This document shows, in pieces, positions 1-5,738 of a DNA stretch of 7,173 nt (positions within the stretch are counted from its first letter, which is position 1; every line of letters starts with the position of its first letter). Position numbers and translations under genes: made by a program. Source of the stretch: Chloroflexota bacterium (GTDB taxonomy: Bacteria > Chloroflexota > Chloroflexia > Chloroflexales > Kallotenuaceae); assembly GCA_019240175.1 (NCBI GenBank), contig JAFAYS010000029.1, positions 1 through 7,173 on the forward strand, given 5' to 3'. The notes below the pieces were generated by a model. The model saw nothing but the letters and a program-made list of their open reading frames with translations. It searched no databases and was not told where the DNA came from.

Positions 1-30
1 TAAACTTGTGTTACTCATATCATCTCAATA

Positions 31-64
31 CTCGAATACTTCGAAGCTTCGAATAGTTTGAAGT
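31..64. repeat. Tandem 17-base repeat built of TTCGAA-like hexamers
   Basis: Two adjacent 17-base units (31-47 and 48-64) match at 13 of 17 positions. Each holds two TTCGAA-like hexamers, giving CTCGAA, TTCGAA, TTCGAA and TTTGAA starting at 31, 40, 48 and 57, a regular 8-9 base spacing. The central part (40-53, TTCGAAGCTTCGAA) is a perfect 14-base palindrome. It lies about 100 bases upstream of the proposed promoter of the first gene, in AT-rich non-coding DNA. It could be a multi-site operator or the remnant of an upstream element. The repeat itself is directly visible; any function is guesswork. Confidence 0.55.
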
Positions 65-159
65 GTAGTCCTTAAAAAGGTAACTGTCAACTAATATCAG
101 CATCCTATATAAAGTGGTCTCCGCGATGTGTCCTGGTACTACCCACGAAGTACGAACCT

Positions 160-168
160 TGATATACT
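160..168 (+). promoter_or_regulatory. Probable extended -10 promoter of the small membrane protein gene
   Basis: The sequence TGATATACT (160-168) matches the extended -10 form TGnTATAAT, with TATACT differing from the consensus by one base. No convincing -35 box is present 16-18 bases upstream, which is tolerated by extended -10 promoters. Transcription would start near 175 and give a leader of about 33 bases before the ATG at 208. A second AT-rich candidate (TATATAAA, 106-113) also lacks a good -35. Confidence 0.4.
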
Positions 169-198
169 TGTGGCTCAGCTTGGTTGTCTCACGCCCCC

Positions 199-204
199 GA
201 GGAA
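199..204 (+). promoter_or_regulatory. Ribosome binding site deciding the start at 208
   Basis: GAGGAA at 199-204 lies just before the ATG at 208; its GAGG core is five bases from the start codon. The alternative in-frame TTG at 184 has no comparable purine-rich site, and starting there would add a polar peptide before the first membrane helix. The ATG at 208 is therefore preferred. Confidence 0.6.
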
Positions 205-207
205 TCC

Positions 208-648
208 ATGTTTTCTCAAGTCCACCCGCCGTTTCCCCTGCGGATCATCAGTGTGCTTTATGTGAGCATTGCGATAGCTCTACTTATGCTTGCAGCTAGC
301 TTGCTCGGCGGACATGTGCCCGCTCTGCTTCAGCCATGGCTATCACCGGCGCTGGTAGCGGGCGGCATAGGCGGGCGCGTCTTGATCGGATTAGCGGCGT
401 TAGTTTGGGCTGCGGCTGGTTTTGCGCTGACGGGAATCAATCTTTGGCGACTCCAGAAACGTGCCTACGACTCGACCATCAGAATTCAGATCTCGCTCGT
501 GATCATCGTTGGGTGGTATGCGCTCACCGGAGCTTTGAGTCGCTATGGTCTGATCCTGCTGGCTTGCAATGTAGCGCTCCTGATCTATGTGTTGCGCCCA
601 GCCGTGCGTCGCCACTGCTTGCCTGACGATGTGCCTACATCTGCATAA
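208..648 (+). CDS. Small four-helix integral membrane protein of unknown function
   Basis: This encodes a 146-residue protein from the ATG at 208. I see four hydrophobic segments: about residues 10-34 (ending LLMLAASLLGG), 48-75 (rich in Gly and Ala, ending in INLW), 91-110 (QISLVIIVGWYALTGAL) and 112-131 (LILLACNVALLIYVL). A short basic loop (RLQKRAYDS) follows helix 2 and a basic tail (RPAVRRH) follows helix 4, which suggests that both face the cytoplasm. No catalytic motif is seen. It has its own probable promoter and is followed after 176 non-coding bases by the M23 peptidase gene, whose own promoter makes a shared operon unlikely. I do not recognise the family; short predicted membrane proteins of this shape are common and mostly uncharacterised. 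The reading frame is convincing because of its regular hydrophobicity and ribosome binding site. Confidence 0.75.
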   Translation: MFSQVHPPFPLRIISVLYVSIAIALLMLAASLLGGHVPALLQPWLSPALVAGGIGGRVLIGLAALVWAAAGFALTGINLWRLQKRAYDSTIRIQISLVIIVGWYALTGALSRYGLILLACNVALLIYVLRPAVRRHCLPDDVPTSA

Positions 649-703
649 CGGCTCTGTCTTGCCCCGACAACCAAGCAGCCACTGCGCCCTTTTCTAAGAG
701 ATT

Positions 704-731
704 GTTAACTAGTCAACATAGTATGTTGACT
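704..731. promoter_or_regulatory. Inverted-repeat operator overlapping the -35 box of the M23 gene
   Basis: A perfect inverted repeat has 10-base arms, AGTCAACATA (711-720) and TATGTTGACT (722-731), around a single G. An overlapping near-palindrome, GTTAACTAGTCAAC (704-717, one mismatched pair), adds a third half-site. The right arm contains the -35 hexamer TTGACT (726-731), so a bound dimer would block RNA polymerase. The length and symmetry suit a winged-helix or TetR-type dimeric repressor, but no regulator gene lies in the window, so the protein is unknown. Because TTTTT (731-735) follows the right arm, the same sequence could also form a 9-base-pair hairpin with a three-base loop and act as a weak terminator for the upstream gene. 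Confidence 0.65.
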
Positions 732-754
732 TTTTCACAAGCGCCTGGTATTCT
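726..754 (+). promoter_or_regulatory. Housekeeping-type promoter of the M23 peptidase gene
   Basis: TTGACT (726-731) is a near-consensus -35 box. It is followed after exactly 17 bases by TATTCT (749-754), which is preceded by TG at 746-747 to make an extended -10 element. Transcription should start near 761, leaving a leader of about 64 bases. A strong ribosome binding site (AAGGAG, 814-819) lies five bases before the ATG at 825. The inverted repeat at 711-731 covers the -35 box, so the promoter is probably repressible. Confidence 0.75.
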
Positions 755-824
755 ATCGCCGCGCTGATGCTGCCATGACGCAGCTCTGACAAAAGCCAAT
801 TCCCATGTCGGAAAAGGAGACAAC

Positions 825-1676
825 ATGCTTGCACGACGCCTGGTTGCGTTTGCGCTTGCCTGCGCGCTGGTGTTTGGTACCCTGTTCGTACCGACTGACA
901 CTATCGCGGCATCGCCCCCCGCTCTTTCATTACCGATTCCTCTGGGCGAAACCTGGAAAGTGATCCAGGGCTATAACTGCGGCACCCACACAAGCTACGA
1001 CGACAACGCTTTTGATCTTGTGAACACCAATGGCCGTACGCGCGGCGCTCCTGTGCGTGCAGCCGCAGACGGGACGTATTGGTGGTGGGGTGCTGCCGGC
1101 GGCACGGTGATCCTGTCGCACGGCAACGGCTACTACACGATGTACTCTCACCTCGAAAGCCACGTGCCATTTCGCAAGGGTCAGGCTGTGGCCGCCGGAA
1201 CCGTAATCGGCACGGTCGGAAGCGCTGGCACAAGCTACTCGAATCCGCATCTCCATTTCGAGATGTTTTACGGCGAGGGTGTTTCTGCGCGCAACCGTCG
1301 CGGTGTGCCGCTGGCGTTTGTGGAGGGCTATAACTTCCCTGACAACGAGCGCTGCAACGAGTATATGGGTGTACGCTTGACCGCTGGTGCCGCACCACGT
1401 GATGTGCAGCCGCCCACGACGCCGACGCTGCTCGATCCGGGCCAGGGCCGCAACCAGATTGTACGCTGGCAGGCGGCCACTGACGCCGAGACTGGGGTGC
1501 AGGGCTATCAGGTCTATGTGGGCACCGATGCGCAAGGAACCGGCGATTGGTTTGTTGCCGAGCCGCAGGTCGCACTGCCGACACTGCCAGCCGGACACTA
1601 CTTTGTGCGCGTGCGGGCCATCGACAATGCCGGGAATGCCTCGCCATGGGCAACGTTGGTTGAGGTCAACGTCTAA
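825..1676 (+). CDS. Secreted M23-family metallopeptidase with C-terminal Fn3-like domain
   Basis: This 283-residue protein is probably a zinc-dependent peptidoglycan endopeptidase (LytM/M23 fold) acting outside the cell membrane. Residues 1-29 form a signal peptide: basic MLARR, a hydrophobic core and a likely cleavage site near TIAAS. The peptidase domain spans about 38-185. The expected M23 residues are present: His55 with Asp64 (HTSYDDNAFDL) as first zinc ligands, the catalytic YSHL histidine (His109), and the HLH pair His142/His144 in NPHLHFEM. Asp59 would alternatively fit the strict HxxxD spacing. The turn VRAAADGTYWWWG and the segment GTVIGTVGSAGTS are typical of the fold. Cys52 and Cys177 might form a disulfide. 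Residues about 197-283 look like one fibronectin-III-type beta domain (PTTPTLLDPG..., ending AIDNAGNASPWA), probably for wall or sugar binding. The gene is monocistronic, with its own promoter and terminator. All key zinc residues are present, so activity is likely; the exact bond cleaved cannot be told. Confidence 0.9.
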   Translation: MLARRLVAFALACALVFGTLFVPTDTIAASPPALSLPIPLGETWKVIQGYNCGTHTSYDDNAFDLVNTNGRTRGAPVRAAADGTYWWWGAAGGTVILSHGNGYYTMYSHLESHVPFRKGQAVAAGTVIGTVGSAGTSYSNPHLHFEMFYGEGVSARNRRGVPLAFVEGYNFPDNERCNEYMGVRLTAGAAPRDVQPPTTPTLLDPGQGRNQIVRWQAATDAETGVQGYQVYVGTDAQGTGDWFVAEPQVALPTLPAGHYFVRVRAIDNAGNASPWATLVEVNV

Positions 1677-1701
1677 CCGACGGTCCGATCTATGGTATCT
1701 T

Positions 1702-1728
1702 ACAGGGACGCTACGGCGTCCCTGTTTT
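1702..1728 (+). terminator. Intrinsic terminator of the M23 peptidase gene
   Basis: A perfect 10-base-pair stem, ACAGGGACGC (1702-1711) with GCGTCCCTGT (1716-1725), encloses the loop TACG (1712-1715) closed by a C-G pair. This is a UNCG-class, very stable tetraloop. A run of four T (1725-1728) and a further TTTT (1731-1734) follow. It begins 25 bases after the M23 stop codon and ends only about 20 bases before the pgeF start. Confidence 0.9.
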
Positions 1729-1748
1729 GATTTTGATCTAAGGCCAAT

Positions 1749-2537
1749 ATGTTACTGCGCTTTGCCTCTTTCAATCATCCCGATCTAGTCCACGCCATCA
1801 CGACGCGTCAGGGCGGCGTCTCCGAAGCTCCGCACGATACGCTGAATATGTCATTTTCGCGGCCCGACGCGCCGGCAGCCGTCAAAGAAAACCGGCGGCG
1901 CGTGTATGCGGCGCTAGAGATTCGGCCCGAGCGCGTGGTACAGGCCGGGCAGATCCACAGCGACGACGTGCTGGTGGTGACGGAGGCGCACGCTGGACGC
2001 GGCGCGCTGGATCGGCCCTCGGTGCTGCCGCCCGCCGACGCGCTGATCACCAATCAGCCGGATCTCTACCTGCTGGCCTGCTTTGCCGACTGTACGCCGC
2101 TGCTCTTTTTCGATCCGGTGCGGCGCGCGGTGGCTGTGGCTCATGCCGGCTGGCAAGGCACTGCCAAGCATATCGGTGCGGCGACGGTGCGCGCGATGGG
2201 TGACGCGTTCGGCTCGCAGCCCGCCGATCTCCAGGTGGCGATCGGGCCGTCGGTGGGGCCGTGCTGCTACAATGTCTGGCCGCATGTGGCCGAGCAGATT
2301 CGCGCCGCGCTGCCGATGCAGCGGGAGGTACTGGCCGAGCGCGACGGACAAACCTTTTTCGATCTGTGGCAGTCAAATTTTGAGACGCTGCTGGCCTGCG
2401 GTGTGCCGCGTGAGCAGATCGAGATCAGCCGCATCTGTACCGTCGATCACGCCGACCGGTTTTATTCGCATCGGGCGGGCAATGGTGTGACCGGACGTTT
2501 TGCCGCGATCATCGGGCTGCGCGGCGAGGAGCACTAG
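1749..2537 (+). CDS. pgeF: Laccase-domain (multicopper polyphenol oxidase-like) protein, peptidoglycan editing factor PgeF
   Basis: This 262-residue protein belongs to the YfiH/PgeF (DUF152) family. In the best-studied members it is a purine-nucleoside or peptidoglycan-precursor processing enzyme; in Escherichia coli it corrects mis-incorporation of L-serine in the stem peptide. The conserved cytoplasmic zinc site is visible: His70 (QAGQIHSDDV), Cys115 (CFADCTPLLFF) and His132 (AHAGWQGTAKHI). Other family hallmarks are the N-terminal ITTRQGGVS, the motif GPSVGPCCYNV (167-176) and the C-terminal YSHRAGNGVTGRFAAIIGL. No signal peptide is present and the length is usual for the family. The start at 1749 is supported by AAGG at 1740-1743. 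The gene is followed without any gap by the yggS-like gene, a pairing found in many bacteria. An older annotation would call it a polyphenol oxidase; the missing multicopper motifs argue against true laccase chemistry. Confidence 0.92.
   Translation: MLLRFASFNHPDLVHAITTRQGGVSEAPHDTLNMSFSRPDAPAAVKENRRRVYAALEIRPERVVQAGQIHSDDVLVVTEAHAGRGALDRPSVLPPADALITNQPDLYLLACFADCTPLLFFDPVRRAVAVAHAGWQGTAKHIGAATVRAMGDAFGSQPADLQVAIGPSVGPCCYNVWPHVAEQIRAALPMQREVLAERDGQTFFDLWQSNFETLLACGVPREQIEISRICTVDHADRFYSHRAGNGVTGRFAAIIGLRGEEH
2526..2531 (+). promoter_or_regulatory. Ribosome binding site for the yggS-like gene inside the pgeF end
   Basis: GAGGAG lies within the last codons of pgeF, six bases before the ATG at 2538. 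The pgeF stop codon (2535-2537) directly abuts that ATG, so the two genes are likely co-transcribed and translationally coupled. Confidence 0.7.
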
Positions 2538-3278
2538 ATGGAACCGTCGCAGGGGATTGCTCATAACATTGCGGCGATTCGTGAGCGTATCGCGGCAGCC
2601 GCAGCGCGCGCCGGTCGTTCGCCGGACGAGATCACGCTGATCGCTGTGACCAAAACGCACTCGGCGCGGCGCGTCGATCTGGCGTTGGCGGCTGGCGTGA
2701 CGGATTGCGGCGAGAATCGCGTGCAGGAGGCCGACGAAAAGATCGAGCTGCTGCGCGAGGCCAGGGCGCGCTGGCATTTGATCGGCCATCTACAGCGCAA
2801 CAAAGCTAAGCGTGCCGCCGCGCTCTTCGATATGATCCACTCGCTCGACAGCGTAAAGCTCGCCGAGGCGTTGAATCGCCATGTGGAGGAGAATTCGTTG
2901 TTGGGTCAGCGACGACTGCCGGTGCTTTTGCAGGTCAACGTGTCGGGCGAGGCAACCAAGGAAGGCTTTGATCTGATCGGCGGCGTGACTAACCAGACCG
3001 CGCTGGTCAGCCTAGTCGAAGCCGCACGACAGATCGTTGCGCTACCGCAGCTTGATGTGCAGGGCCTGATGACGGTCGCACCCTACAGCGACGATCCCGA
3101 GGACGCGCGGCCCGTCTTCCGGGCGCTACGTGAGCTGCGCGATGAGCTGGCGCGGCAGATCCCGCAAGCCGCGTGGCAGCATCTTTCGATGGGCATGACC
3201 GGCGACTTCGAAGTTGCGATCGAAGAAGGCGCGACCCTGGTGCGCGTTGGTCGGGCGATCTTCGGCGAGCGTGGCTGA
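2538..3278 (+). CDS. yggS: YggS/PLPBP-family pyridoxal 5'-phosphate homeostasis protein
   Basis: This 246-residue cytoplasmic protein matches the YggS/PROSC (PLPBP) family, which binds pyridoxal 5'-phosphate on an alanine-racemase-like TIM barrel and buffers its supply without known catalysis. Lys39 in LIAVTKTHS is the expected Schiff-base lysine. Other conserved blocks are GENRVQEADEKI (58-69), WHLIGHLQRNKAK (79-91), VLLQVNVSGEATKEGF (129-144), GLMTVAP (176-182) and the phosphate-binding end SMGMTGDFEVAIEEGATLVR (217-236) followed by VGRAIFGER. The length is normal for the family. A segment at about 145-170 (DLIGGVTNQTALVSLVEAAR) is slightly longer than in many members. It shares a transcript with pgeF, and its ATG follows the pgeF stop directly. 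No clear terminator follows the stop codon. In many bacteria this gene is followed by cell-division genes such as sepF, but not here. Confidence 0.95.
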   Translation: MEPSQGIAHNIAAIRERIAAAAARAGRSPDEITLIAVTKTHSARRVDLALAAGVTDCGENRVQEADEKIELLREARARWHLIGHLQRNKAKRAAALFDMIHSLDSVKLAEALNRHVEENSLLGQRRLPVLLQVNVSGEATKEGFDLIGGVTNQTALVSLVEAARQIVALPQLDVQGLMTVAPYSDDPEDARPVFRALRELRDELARQIPQAAWQHLSMGMTGDFEVAIEEGATLVRVGRAIFGERG

Positions 3279-3373
3279 TCTGGACGATACGCATCGCACC
3301 GTCACTGCAACGCAAGCCTCAAGCAAACATATTTCAGAGCTATAGCAGCGACAAATCTATAAGCATCAGGGTA

Positions 3374-3400
3374 TTGATCCTGGCGCTTGTGTGCTATGAT
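3374..3400 (+). promoter_or_regulatory. Probable extended -10 promoter of the 700-residue protein gene
   Basis: TTGATC (3374-3379) lies 15 bases before TATGAT (3395-3400). A TG at 3392-3393 makes the -10 element extended (TGCTATGAT), which would compensate for the short spacer. Transcription would start near 3407 and leave a leader of about 140 bases before the ATG at 3549. That leader contains a small imperfect hairpin around 3429-3445 (GGAA-GGC-TTCC core) but nothing I recognise as a riboswitch. The rest of the gap between 3279 and 3548 shows no gene. Confidence 0.55.
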
Positions 3401-3548
3401 GTGCATGCACAGCCTCTCAGCAAAAACAGCGTGGAAGGCTTCCGCCTGAATCCGGCGATCGCTGACCGCCAGGAATTGTCGCGTCACCATGAGCTGACGA
3501 TCTGTCTTCCCCGTGTAAGCTCGCTTTCTAGCCTGAGGTACTTCACTC

Positions 3549-5651
3549 ATGCGCGACTCCTCCAGGAAGAAGCCGGGTTCTATCGCCGTGCGCCACAGCG
3601 CGCAATCCTCATTCCAGCGCCGCGCCGCCGATCACGGCACCGGAGCGTCGATCGTACATGAGCCACCTGGCCTGCTCAGCCCTGGCGGCATCACAGCGTT
3701 ACAGCGCTCGATCGGCAATCAGGGCGTGCAGCGTCTGCTGCGGACCAGCGCGGCGGCAACACTACCAGCGCCTGCTGGGCCTCTCGCAATCCAGCGCAAA
3801 GAGGTTCGCGTGCCGCATGGCTCGGCCACGTCCTCGACCTGGAAATTCCTCAGAACCGAAGGCAGCGAGGATGTCTACGACGATGGCGTGCCGGAAACCG
3901 ATATCGAGAAGCTGGCTTCCAGCCGGCAGGTGATCGAAGATTTCGATGACGAGCTTTCGGACGCTGAACTTTCCGATACCGAGATTGATCTTCGTGCTAA
4001 GAGCGGCCCGAAACCAGTCTATCGGGTGAAAGATATTCGTGAGGCGCAGAAAGTTGTCAAGAACGTGATGCGGAAAGATCCGCGTAGAAGTATTGCCGTG
4101 CGAACCGACGGCTCGGATGCGGTGTTTCGGCTCGAAGGCCGTGGGACGCAATTCTTTGTCAAGACTGTTGCTAGCGGCGCACTCAAGCAGCATGACGGTA
4201 CGACAGCACGCGGCGCGATGCCCCGTTTGGCAAAAGGTGATCCTAAGGCGACTGGAAAACGTGCCTCGTATCAGCATGTCGCCTCTGAGCTACGCAACTA
4301 CGATAGCGCCGAGGTCGCTCAGGCGATCTACGACAAATATTTTACGAATGTGGCTTACCCGGCGAAATTTTCCATTCGCGCTCGCGCTAAGATGGATGAG
4401 CTGTTTGTGATCCTCGCTCTGGCAGAGTCTTTCCGCGCCGATTACGCGCTGGCACTGCTGGTTGCCGCGATCAAGGCGCTGCAAAACGGCGAGTCGATGG
4501 AGAATGTGCTCTACAAAGGCAAGGGCCAGCTCGAAGCGCTACACGTTGGTGCTTCCAGCCATAAGGATTCGAAGGTAAGCGGGCAGCTCATGGAGCAAAA
4601 CATGGGCAAAGGCCGCAATGATCCGCATCCGACTCAAAAGTCGATGAGCATTAGCGATGCACATTTCAAGACCGGCGCAAAACGTACGCATGATCTTTTT
4701 ACAAAAGCGGCTTCAGGTCAGCCGTTCGATACGTTTCTGACTGATACGCTGATCAAGCCGACTCGTGCGTTGAAGAAAACCAAGATGGGACCTGGCCCGA
4801 CTGGTACGGTCACGCCGTTGAGCGCGATGGGTCCGATCCCCGGCCTACCGCCTTTGCCATCGCTGACGCCGTCAGGGCTCGGTAGCATGCCTACGTCCAC
4901 GTCGCTCAGCATGGGCACGCCACCGCCGACCTCCATGCCGATGCCACAGCTGACAAGTCCGTTTCCTTCGTTGTCCTCAGGCATGGGCACGGGCACGCCA
5001 CCGCCGACCTCCATGCCGATGCCGCAGCTGACAAGTCCATTTCCTTCGTTTCCGTCAATGGGCACGGGTACGCCACCGCCGACCTCCATGCCGATGCCGC
5101 AGCTGACAAGTCCGTTTCCTTCGTTTCCGTCAATGGGCACGGGCATGTCATCGTTGCCGTTCCTACCGCCGGTATCGAGCTTGTTGCTTTCGTCTTCGCC
5201 GTTTGGCATCGTCCCATTCTCGCTGCCGCCGCTGGTACCGTCGGGGTTGAGTAGTCTGTCTTCGCCACCGATGGCGAGTCTGTCTTCTTTGCCGCCGTCG
5301 GGAAGCCTGGCCTCAGCACAGCCGACATCTTTGCCATTAGGTCCGTCGTCGGCCTTCGCGTCCGCGAGCATTTTCTCGCCGCCGCCGCCGATAACAGCTT
5401 CGCTATCGAGTATGCCGTCGGCCTTCGCATCCGTGAGCGCGCCACCGCCTACGCCAACCTTCGCTACTACCGCGATCGATAGCATCGTCCAGAGCGAGCA
5501 AAAGCCGGCTGGAAAATGGAAGATTGATAAGGTTGTCAAGCTGATGAGCGGCGCGCCAGCATTAACTGTTGGGCAGCAGGTGCAATATCAGGGTGTGACC
5601 TACACGGTCAAAAACATTACGCCGATGGGCAGGGTGATGTTGAAGCGATGA
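3549..5651 (+). CDS. Mosaic protein with LQR-GNQ N-terminal tag, unknown central domain and repeat-rich linker; candidate injection-system cargo
   Basis: This encodes a 700-residue protein with no signal peptide and no transmembrane helix. In order: a basic N-terminus (1-30); the tag ITALQRSIGNQGVQRLL (48-64), followed by LAIQRK (79-84); an acidic stretch (105-148, including EDFDDELSDAELSD); a probable globular alpha/beta region (150-410) with a helical block (KMDELFVILALAESFR, 281-296); a Pro/Ser/Met/Thr-rich linker (413-641) with three 24-25-residue repeats; and a small basic C-terminal beta-type domain (642-700) containing VGQQVQYQGVTYTVKNI. The LQR...GN tag recurs in proteins with DUF4157 linked to extracellular contractile injection systems, mainly in Chloroflexota and Actinobacteria. 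The DUF4157 HExxH motif itself is absent here. I do not recognise the central domain and propose no enzymatic activity. The start at 3549 has GAGG (3535-3538) ten bases upstream. The gene appears to stand alone with its own promoter and ends 87 bases before the convergent M1 gene. A role as injected or exported effector is an inference; a surface or assembly protein is possible. Confidence 0.85.
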   Translation: MRDSSRKKPGSIAVRHSAQSSFQRRAADHGTGASIVHEPPGLLSPGGITALQRSIGNQGVQRLLRTSAAATLPAPAGPLAIQRKEVRVPHGSATSSTWKFLRTEGSEDVYDDGVPETDIEKLASSRQVIEDFDDELSDAELSDTEIDLRAKSGPKPVYRVKDIREAQKVVKNVMRKDPRRSIAVRTDGSDAVFRLEGRGTQFFVKTVASGALKQHDGTTARGAMPRLAKGDPKATGKRASYQHVASELRNYDSAEVAQAIYDKYFTNVAYPAKFSIRARAKMDELFVILALAESFRADYALALLVAAIKALQNGESMENVLYKGKGQLEALHVGASSHKDSKVSGQLMEQNMGKGRNDPHPTQKSMSISDAHFKTGAKRTHDLFTKAASGQPFDTFLTDTLIKPTRALKKTKMGPGPTGTVTPLSAMGPIPGLPPLPSLTPSGLGSMPTSTSLSMGTPPPTSMPMPQLTSPFPSLSSGMGTGTPPPTSMPMPQLTSPFPSFPSMGTGTPPPTSMPMPQLTSPFPSFPSMGTGMSSLPFLPPVSSLLLSSSPFGIVPFSLPPLVPSGLSSLSSPPMASLSSLPPSGSLASAQPTSLPLGPSSAFASASIFSPPPPITASLSSMPSAFASVSAPPPTPTFATTAIDSIVQSEQKPAGKWKIDKVVKLMSGAPALTVGQQVQYQGVTYTVKNITPMGRVMLKR
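4911..5132 (+). repeat. In-frame tandem repeat, three units of 72, 75 and 75 bases
   Basis: Units begin at ATG codons at 4911, 4983 and 5058, and a fourth begins at 5133 but diverges after MGTGM. Each encodes 24-25 residues starting MGT(GT)PPPTSMPMPQLTSPFPS. Units 2 and 3 differ at only two of 75 bases, both silent; unit 1 lacks one Gly-Thr pair and has a different end (LSSG instead of FPS). The high DNA identity points to recent duplication or ongoing slippage and recombination. The repeats lie inside the low-complexity linker of the 700-residue protein (residues 455-528). Confidence 0.95.
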
Positions 5652-5683
5652 TCGTCATCTGGGGCTGGATCGTTCTGGAACGT

Positions 5684-5720
5684 AATAAAAAGCGGGACAC
5701 GCTTCAATGTCGTGTCCCGC
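5684..5720 (-). terminator. Intrinsic terminator between convergent genes, strongest for the minus-strand M1 gene
   Basis: A perfect 10-base-pair stem, GCGGGACACG (5692-5701) with CGTGTCCCGC (5711-5720), encloses a nine-base loop. Read on the minus strand, it is followed by TTTTTATT (5691-5684), a classical terminator 19 bases past the M1 stop codon. Read on the plus strand, it lies 40 bases after the 700-residue gene but is followed only by CTACAGTTTA, so it would work less well in that direction. Confidence 0.9.
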
Positions 5721-5738
5721 CTACAGTTTAATGCGACG

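Noticed and set aside
184..207. TTG start at 184 for the small membrane protein
   Set aside because: No ribosome binding site precedes it, whereas GAGGAA is placed just before the ATG at 208.
901..1653. Long minus-strand frames opposite the M23 peptidase
   Set aside because: The plus strand carries a signal peptide, all M23 zinc motifs and a ribosome binding site; the antisense products are basic, Arg-rich and motif-free, as expected from GC-rich shadow frames.
3433..3443. GGAAG-G-CTTCC palindrome in the leader of the 700-residue gene as a riboswitch or terminator
   Set aside because: The stem is only four or five pairs, no T-run follows, and no conserved riboswitch core was recognised.
3455..3462. 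GCGATCGC octamer, resembling the cyanobacterial HIP1 repeat
   Set aside because: I noticed this octamer only here; HIP1 would recur many times in a window of this length in a cyanobacterium.
4718..5539. 273-residue open frame on the minus strand opposite the repeat-rich linker
   Set aside because: It lies entirely antisense to the low-complexity region of the 700-residue gene, its own repeats mirror the plus-strand repeats, and it has no ribosome binding site or recognisable motif. It is a by-product of repetitive codons.
3549..5651. DUF4157 metallopeptidase domain in the tagged protein
   Set aside because: No HExxH motif occurs anywhere in the 700 residues, although the tag often precedes that domain in other proteins.
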